The position numbers and the translations under genes were made by a program. From contig JADJNC010000007.1 of NCBI GenBank assembly GCA_016709335.1, forward strand, positions 1 to 20,951: DNA of 20,951 nt. Direction: 5' to 3'. This DNA is from Candidatus Propionivibrio dominans (GTDB lineage: Bacteria; Pseudomonadota; Gammaproteobacteria; Burkholderiales; Rhodocyclaceae). Shown here piece by piece: positions 16,256 to 20,951 of the stretch. Position 1 is the stretch's first letter. Every line of letters starts with the position of its first letter. The notes under the pieces were generated by a model, which did not search any database, was not told the DNA's origin, and saw only the letters and a list, made by a program, of their open reading frames with translations.

Positions 16256-17875
16256 TTATGCAGCTTCGATGAGTTGAATTACATTGTGAATCGAGGCATC
16301 TGCCTTGTGTAAAGCTGCCTCGAGTTTGCTGTCGGGCTGGAAGTTGGCGTCGGGCCGGTGATGAAACAAACTGTTGGCCAGCGGTCCACACAGGCGCTGG
16401 TGGAAGAGTACGAAAAGCAGCGCAACTTTCACGCCCTTGTCGGTGAGGCGATAAGCGTAATGAGTTCCGTCACGTTCGAGTAGACCGTGCCCCTTCATTT
16501 TGCGCAAGTCATAGCGCAACTGGTTAAGCCCGTAGCGTGACGCCGAGAGGCCGAAGCTCATCAGCAAGGCCTCATGGAGTTGCCCGGCACGCCAACCGCC
16601 TACAGTGGTGCTCGCATGCAACAGCACCTGCATGAGTCGGATCATGCGAACCTCGTGAATCTTGATGCCCGGATAGCGAACGCTACCCACCGTAATTGGC
16701 AGGGCGAGCCGTTGCAGCAAGGGGAAGTCGACGTGGGCATTGAGGCCGATGGCCTGAAACGAGGCAAAGCGATCGGTGATGGCAAGGAATTTCTCGCGCA
16801 CGGCCGCGATATGTTCAAGCCCCTTCTTCAGGCCAAAGTCGGAGAGGTTGTTTGAGCAGATCTCATTGCGCAAATACGTGGCGAACTTCTCGTATTGCTT
16901 GATAAACGCATGCTTCCAATAGGCGCGAAAGATGTGGTGACCGTGCTCGATCTGTTCGAGCGTGGTCTGAAGCTTACCCTGTAGTCGCTGGGTGATACGG
17001 CCACCGAAGATCTCCGAAATCTTGTGGGCCGATAGACGCCACAGCCCCAATTCACAACTGCGCTCAAAGATCTTGTGGATCGGGAAATTCCGTTTGAAAA
17101 TGAAATTGCGGCAATATTCGATCTGGGCGATGGCATAGAAACGACGCAGATTGATCCGCTGGCGCTCCTTGGCCGAGAACTTGGGCCCCAGGATCAACGT
17201 CCAGTAGTCGAGCCGCTCGCGAATCAGTTCGGGATTGAGCCGGTCGGCGGCCGCTTGCAGGGCCAGCGGATCGTCTACCGCCAGGAAGGCATTGTCGTTC
17301 TTGCGAAAGCCGATGCCCGCCCGGTTCAATTCCTGCTCGATAAACGAGTGGCCATTGAGGTAATAGGTCGTCTGGAACGGGAAGAACGAGGCCACGCGCA
17401 TCACGAGGGGGCCGAGCGATTCGTCGCGAATGTAGAAATAGTAATGCGTGAATCGGCTGCGCTGCGGCGCCAGTATCCGATGATTCGGATCCTTGGTCGG
17501 ATACTTCGGTGCCGTGCAGCGAAACGTCGGCCCTTGCTCCATGCTCTTGAATATGAAATAGACGCCATAGCGCTTGGCCCGCACCATAGCCCGCTGCCAC
17601 GGTAAGACATGATCTTCCTTGCGTACCCCTTTCTCGGCCCACTCCACCGGCGTCTCGTGATTACGGGCAAAGGCTTCCACCCACTGCTGATACTCATTGG
17701 TTCGGCGGCTCAATACGTCCTTGTCAACGGTGTCAATACCCACCACCTGTCGGAAGAAGTAAACTACTTGCTCCGGACGGGATAATCCGCTCAGGTAGCC
17801 GTGGATGACGATACGGTCAAAGCAGTGATACATGAAGACCAGCAGACGGCCAAACAGTTTGGTGAAGAGTTCCAT
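16256..17875 (-). CDS. Large protein of the inserted element, candidate transposase
   Basis: About 539 residues, uninterrupted. The ATG at 17875 (or 17878) follows GGAGGG. Distinct segments are: an N-terminal FMYHCFDRIVIHGYLSGLSR; a central block YYFYIRDESLGPLVMRVASF, FPFQTTYYLNGHSFIEQELN and GIGFRKNDNAFLAVDD; a long basic helical region; and a C-terminal winged-helix-like LRKMKGHGLLERDGTHYAYR with LTDKG. I see no standard DDE, HUH, serine or tyrosine recombinase signature. The central FPF---NG------L---GIGF---DN-F pattern recalls uncharacterised multicopy proteins in other bacteria (memory, unverified). Because it is the only large gene of an element that moved, a transposase role is likely but unproven. 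The winged helix alone could lead to a misleading MarR label. Confidence 0.75.
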   Translation of the reverse strand: MELFTKLFGRLLVFMYHCFDRIVIHGYLSGLSRPEQVVYFFRQVVGIDTVDKDVLSRRTNEYQQWVEAFARNHETPVEWAEKGVRKEDHVLPWQRAMVRAKRYGVYFIFKSMEQGPTFRCTAPKYPTKDPNHRILAPQRSRFTHYYFYIRDESLGPLVMRVASFFPFQTTYYLNGHSFIEQELNRAGIGFRKNDNAFLAVDDPLALQAAADRLNPELIRERLDYWTLILGPKFSAKERQRINLRRFYAIAQIEYCRNFIFKRNFPIHKIFERSCELGLWRLSAHKISEIFGGRITQRLQGKLQTTLEQIEHGHHIFRAYWKHAFIKQYEKFATYLRNEICSNNLSDFGLKKGLEHIAAVREKFLAITDRFASFQAIGLNAHVDFPLLQRLALPITVGSVRYPGIKIHEVRMIRLMQVLLHASTTVGGWRAGQLHEALLMSFGLSASRYGLNQLRYDLRKMKGHGLLERDGTHYAYRLTDKGVKVALLFVLFHQRLCGPLANSLFHHRPDANFQPDSKLEAALHKADASIHNVIQLIEAA

Positions 17876-17949
17876 CATTCCCTCCAAGTCGCGCTGCCCT
17901 CCGTGAAGCGCAGCGGGACATGGGTACGTTCACAGGAGGACACAAACCG

Positions 17950-18351
17950 ATGACTAATCGAAAGACTCGCCACAGAATCGCTACGCAGCGATTATCACGT
18001 GAGCGTTTCCATCTTACCGCCGAAATCCGCTTGATCCAGCATCGTGCCGCCGAGCACGAGGGACGTATCGTTGGCCTCGGATCACTGCTCCTTTTTTCTA
18101 CCGACACCGGCGACGCATGGATTCTTGATCCGGCGGATCAACTCGCGGCACGCTTGGCCCGCGACGGCGATCCACTCGCCGTTTATGTCGAGGAAAGCGA
18201 GTCAAAGTATGCTATCGGATGGCAGGGTCACTACAGGATAGATGGCGATCTATTCGAGTACGAAGACAACGACGCTCTACATAAAGTGACAATCCACGGC
18301 TACCCAACATCACTACTGCTCCAAAGGATAGAAAAACTGGATCATCAATAG
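17950..18351 (+). CDS. Small companion protein of the inserted element
   Basis: 133 residues from the ATG at 17950, chosen for AGGAGG upstream; an earlier ATG at 17920 precedes that site. It starts MTNRKTRHRIATQRLSRERF (very basic), then RIVGLGSLLLFSTDTGDAWI, LDPADQLAARLARDGDPLAV and an acidic C-terminal half (DGDLFEYEDNDALHKVTIHG). No family recognised. It is divergent from the large gene, separated by 75 bases that must hold both promoters, and its stop is 37 bases from the element's right end. It may be an accessory or regulatory protein of the element. Confidence 0.65.
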   Translation: MTNRKTRHRIATQRLSRERFHLTAEIRLIQHRAAEHEGRIVGLGSLLLFSTDTGDAWILDPADQLAARLARDGDPLAVYVEESESKYAIGWQGHYRIDGDLFEYEDNDALHKVTIHGYPTSLLLQRIEKLDHQ

Positions 18352-18388
18352 CCGCAGAGGTGTCGTTCAAATTTCAAATATTTTTGGC

Positions 18389-19334
18389 TAGAATTACCAT
18401 TGATTTGTTGCAGTCGGCGGAAATAGTCGGCCGAGAATTCTGATAGTGCAATGATGTGCGCCTTGCCATTCTTGGAATGTTCTTGAGGAATCAACCAAGT
18501 ACCACGATCATAGTTGATATGTTCCCATCGGGCATTCATCAACTCACCAATACGGCAACACGTGGATAGCAGCCAAATCGCATACTCTCGGTCGAGAACA
18601 ATAATTTCGCATCTGGAATTTTTGCTTTAATTCCCTGATCTCATCCTCGGACAAAACACGGTCGCGCTCGGTATCCTTACCACCAATCTTGGCCTTGCGT
18701 ATGCTGGCCGTTGGATCGCTTCAATAATGTCCCTATCCCCCGCAAACCTGAACATTTGTCGAAATTAGCGAGAAAACAAGCTTTGCCATTCGATTGACGC
18801 CACGGGTGAGCGTGGCATCAGTCACTGCAGTGATGTGCCCCTTTTTCACGACTCAACGGCGTTATGACCAATTGTCGGCACGTCCTTCCCAAACATGCGC
18901 CGGATTTCCTTGCCTCCGTCCCGACGAATGAGTTCCACGCTAGCCCAACGCTCGAAAAAGCTCAGCAACAGTGATTCGAGTTTGAAGAGATTCAGTTTCC
19001 GCGATTCTGGCTTTCGCTCCGGCGACTGCCTCGGCCTGCTCAGCTTTACCGTGAGTTGGTCAATGCGCTTCGCTTCGTTGGGGTCTTTACCTGACTCAGC
19101 AGTTGCCGGGCATTGTCTCCGGGTCTCGCGAATCCCTTAAGTGACTTAGCTTGGCCAAGTGCCACAGGTGTAATCATGAAGCTTTGCCATCGAACCGGTA
19201 TCGCCAACGAAACAGAATAGCAATACCTTACCCTTCGACTTGGCCACTCCAAATAAAGAGTGCTCATCCGTCAGTCGCTTGCCGACATCAACAATAGTAA
19301 GGCTCTCCAGTTCCTTGACCGTAAGTTTCGCCAT
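18389..19334 (-). pseudogene. P4-type integrase, N-terminal part (frameshifted, split)
   Basis: It begins MAKLTVKELESLTIVDVGKR with LTDEHSLFGVAKSKGKVLLF, the typical N-terminal arm-binding domain including the HDYTCGTWPS turn. It continues in other frames (KLNLFKLESLLLSFFERWAS, IRRDGGKEIRRMFGKDVPTI), then MNARWEHINYDRGTWLIPQE with HSKNGKAHIIALSEFSADYF (the catalytic Lys region), to QINGNS at the insertion. It has several frame breaks between 18550 and 19270, so the integrase was damaged independently of the insertion. Transcribed away from the tRNA-Pro fragment 170 bases upstream, the usual arrangement int-next-to-att. Confidence 0.85.
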
Positions 19335-19349
19335 ATTCGCAATTCCAAA

Positions 19350-19373
19350 AAAGTGCCCAACAAAGTGCCCAAC
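19350..19373. repeat. Tandem 12-bp repeats beside the attachment site
   Basis: AAAGTGCCCAAC occurs twice in perfect tandem, just upstream of the integrase start. Tandem short repeats in this position are usually arm-type integrase or excisionase binding sites. The following 60 bases to 19500 are very AT-rich, fitting bendable att DNA. Confidence 0.6.
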
Positions 19374-19503
19374 AAATCTGTCGGCTTGCAGTGGATTATA
19401 GCGGATGATCTAGGACTATCAATATTTTTAACTAACTGATATTAAAGTATATTATCTCAATTAATGGATTGCTATGGACGTTGATGGATCAACTTTAAAA
19501 CTT

Positions 19504-19548
19504 ATGGGGTGCAAGGGGTCGCGAGTTCGAATCCCGCCGCCCCGACCA
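19504..19548 (+). tRNA. 3' half of tRNA-Pro(GGG), attachment-site fragment
   Basis: The match starts at the anticodon loop ATGGGGT (anticodon GGG), continues through the variable and T-arm (GAGTTCGAATCCC) to the acceptor strand CGCCCCG, discriminator A and CCA. This is the tRNA-Pro 3' half. The 5' half is absent: the bases before 19504 do not pair with GCAAG of the anticodon stem. So this is the att copy at the far end of an island, whose intact tRNA-Pro should lie at the other end. One A-C mismatch is present in the T-stem. Confidence 0.8.
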
Positions 19549-19564
19549 GTAATACCAAGCACTT

Positions 19565-19588
19565 AGCCAATCCTTCGGGTTGGCTTTT
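19565..19588 (+). terminator. Terminator following the tRNA-Pro fragment
   Basis: AGCCAATC and GGGTTGGCT pair around a CTTC loop, followed by TTTT. This is the native tRNA terminator, displaced with the tRNA 3' end, and marks DNA to its right as original chromosome. Confidence 0.7.
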
Positions 19589-19774
19589 GCTTTTCTAGGC
19601 GAATTATCGTTCAGTACCCCAACAAATACCCGCTACCGCAGGTTGCTCCGGTGACGACCCATACAGCGAATAGCCTCGTTGCCGGGCAGGTCAGCAAAAA
19701 TCGTCGACGCGGGCAAACAGGGAAATCCGCCAGTGACTTTGAAATCATCACTTGGCTTGTGATAAAGTAGCTAC

Positions 19775-19788
19775 GTATCCATAGATAC
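19775..19788. promoter_or_regulatory. Palindrome upstream of vapB
   Basis: GTATC-CATA-GATAC is a perfect inverted repeat 12 bases before the vapB ATG. VapB antitoxins repress their own operon by binding such sites, so this is a likely operator. Confidence 0.5.
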
Positions 19789-19800
19789 AAGGAGGTTGTC

Positions 19801-20040
19801 ATGCAAAACTGTTTAAACCGGACATAGCCAGGCCGTTCGCTTTGCCCCAAGGCCTTCAGGCTACCGGGCGACGAGGTCTGGGTACATACAAACGAAGTCA
19901 CCGGTGTCGTCACGCTCACCCCAAAGAACAGCATGACCGACGGCCTCGACAAGTTGTTCAGGCTGATAGCGGATGCGACTGTGCCAGAAGAGTTCATGGC
20001 CGAGCGTGATAACAAGGCGGAAGGGTTCCGGGAGATTTTG
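19801..20040 (+). pseudogene. vapB: VapB antitoxin, frameshifted
   Basis: The ATG at 19801 follows GGAGG. The first codons stop at once (TAG at codon 9), but other frames give KLFKPDIARPFALP and, after one extra C in CCCC near 19848, KAFRLPGDEVWVHTNEVTGV with VTLTPKNSMTDGLDKLF. This is the AbrB-like N-terminal DNA-binding fold of VapB followed by the toxin-binding tail (MAERDNKAEGFREIL). VapB neutralises VapC. Gene order and near-zero spacing to vapC are typical. Confidence 0.75.
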
Positions 20041-20446
20041 ATGCCGCATTATTTGCTTGACACTGCGACATTTGCAGCTACGCGATCAGCGCAAAGAGCC
20101 GGTTGTTGAGCAAAATACGTGCTGGGCTGGTAAGTGAAGAAATCGCCATTTCGGCCATTACCCGTGGCGAATTGCTGTATGGCCTTGAACGTACCCGATG
20201 CCACGACGCTTAAATTCGCGGTGCTCGCGTTTCTCGATTATATGCCCTGCCTGGAATTGCCTGTTTCAGCGGCAGAGCAGTATGCCAAACTGCGAGCTAC
20301 GCAAAAGCCGACCGGCAGGCTCCTGCGCTACATGGACACCCCGATTGCCCGCCATGCGCTCGCTGAAAATTTGATACTCCTCACCAACAACGAACGTGAT
20401 TTTTGCACGTATTCCCGGATTGACCATTGAAAACTGGGCCGCTTGA
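20041..20446 (+). pseudogene. vapC: VapC PIN-domain toxin, three frameshifts
   Basis: MPHYLLDT carries the first PIN aspartate. After a local change at 20065-20072 the frame continues ICSYAISAKSRLLSKIRAGL, then AISAITRGELLYGLER (conserved Glu). Another frame gives VPDATTLKFAVLAFLDYMPC, MDTPIARHALAEN (third acidic block) and LILLTNNERDF. An extra T in TTTTT near 20402 precedes the last part, ARIPGLTIENWAA, with the stop at 20446. VapC toxins cut tRNA or rRNA. With both partners broken, the pair is probably inactive unless the indels are errors. Confidence 0.8.
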
Positions 20447-20600
20447 ATAAGTGCCGCAAATTTGTTCTTGAAACGATCGTTCCATACGACAGGTCTGCAA
20501 GGCTTAGTGATATGGCGATCAACAAGGCATGCCGCGAAGAATGGCGTATTTATTGGCTTGCAGGTCGTCGATCGGCGAGGATCCCACAGGGACAGCGTCG

Positions 20601-20951
20601 TCAAAGCACCTTCCCGGGGTTCATCAGGCCCTTCGATCGAAGGCCTGCTTGACGGCGCGCATCAAACCATTTCGACCGCACTCTTGTAGCGCAGGATTTC
20701 CTGCGCGCTTGAGCTGACCGATGCCGTGCTCGGCGCTGATGCTGCCACCGAGTTGATGCACGATGTCAGGACGATCCGATTGACTTGCGGCTGCATGGCA
20801 ATGAATGCGGCGTTCCCGATCGCTTCCGGTTTCGACTGGTTGGTAATGCAGGTTGCCATCGCCGACATGGCTGAAGGCGACGACGCGAAAAGCCAGGAAG
20901 GCTTTTCAGTGCCGCGTCGGCGCGTCCCGCAAGGAACTCGGGGATTGACGA
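20601..20951 (-). pseudogene. FAD-linked oxidase C-terminus (GlcD/DLD type), partial
   Basis: The gene enters from the right edge. RVVAFSHVGDGNLHY contains the conserved His-x-GDGN-H metal/substrate site. GSISAEHGIGQLKRA is the second signature of the FAD-oxidase C-terminal domain, and LMRAVKQAFD then LMNPGKVL end it at 20601. Family members oxidise 2-hydroxyacids such as D-lactate, glycolate or 2-hydroxyglutarate; the substrate cannot be told. At least three frame changes occur in 350 bases (near 20830, 20700 and 20640). Between 20447 and 20600 I see no gene. Confidence 0.8.

Larger units (their letters stand above)
16217..18388. mobile_element. 2,172-bp two-gene insertion, unrecognised mobile element
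   Basis: TAGA occurs directly outside both ends (16213-16216 and 18389-18392). Joining the flanks across one TAGA restores the integrase frame: QINGNS-K-WCFPNAR. So this is an insertion with a 4-bp target duplication. Two divergent genes fill it, leaving only about 40 bases at each end. The ends (TACTTACGATTTTAATG and, inverted, GCCAAAAATATTTGAAA) show no clear terminal inverted repeat. The family is not one I can name. Confidence 0.8.

Noticed and set aside
17075..17605. Plus-strand frame of 176 residues inside the inserted element
   Set aside because: It lies entirely antisense to the 540-residue gene, which has a good start and coherent protein sequence.
16256..17875. MarR-type regulator label for the 540-residue protein
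   Set aside because: Only the C-terminal winged-helix-like part would support it; length and context (sole large gene of an insertion) do not fit a MarR regulator.
19611..20015. Minus-strand frame of 134 residues
   Set aside because: It is antisense to vapB, which is clearly coding on the plus strand despite frameshifts.

Overview
The window looks like betaproteobacterial DNA. The evidence is a tmRNA whose tag reads ANDERFALAA, a PEP-CTERM protein ending PEPESYAMMIAGLGLLGFMA, and a DinB of the longer 390-residue type. It is accessory-rich and strongly decayed. Many genes are recognisable only by joining two or more reading frames, nearly always across a one-base indel that often sits in a short homopolymer. 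Other genes (dinB, sixA, a 540-residue mobile-element protein, several small genes) are intact. I therefore read most breaks as real pseudogenes, but consensus sequencing errors cannot be excluded from the sequence alone.

Layout. 0.8-8.3 kb, minus strand: a module of an integrative/conjugative element. An AlpA-type regulator (7.8 kb) and a repeat-rich control region (7.5-7.65 kb) precede a run of two unknown proteins, a CobS/MoxR-like AAA+ ATPase, three small unknowns, a terminator, then a second run with single-strand binding protein, an unknown, a KTSC-domain protein and a DUF3150 protein. 8.4-9.7 kb: a terminator, then a group II intron whose encoded protein is almost entirely deleted, followed by the C-terminal stub of a tyrosine recombinase. 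9.7-12.6 kb, minus strand: sixA, a broken DUF4145-like gene and a broken PEP-CTERM gene. 12.6-13.5 kb: no gene, with hairpins and short repeats. 13.5-14.4 kb, minus strand: a circularly permuted (two-piece) tmRNA gene lying between two 29-bp direct repeats, with a vapC fragment beside it. 14.6-15.8 kb, plus strand: dinB, with a LexA-like operator overlapping its start codon.

15.8-19.55 kb: a P4-type integrase gene next to the 3' half of tRNA-Pro(GGG), marking one end of an integrated element. The integrase is cut by a compact 2,172-bp two-gene insertion flanked by TAGA. Removing the insertion and one TAGA restores the integrase frame exactly, so these ends are well supported. I do not recognise the protein family of its large gene or see terminal inverted repeats, so this is the best candidate here for an undescribed mobile element. 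19.8-20.45 kb, plus strand: a broken vapBC toxin-antitoxin pair. 20.6 kb to the edge, minus strand: the C-terminus of a GlcD/DLD-type FAD-linked oxidase.
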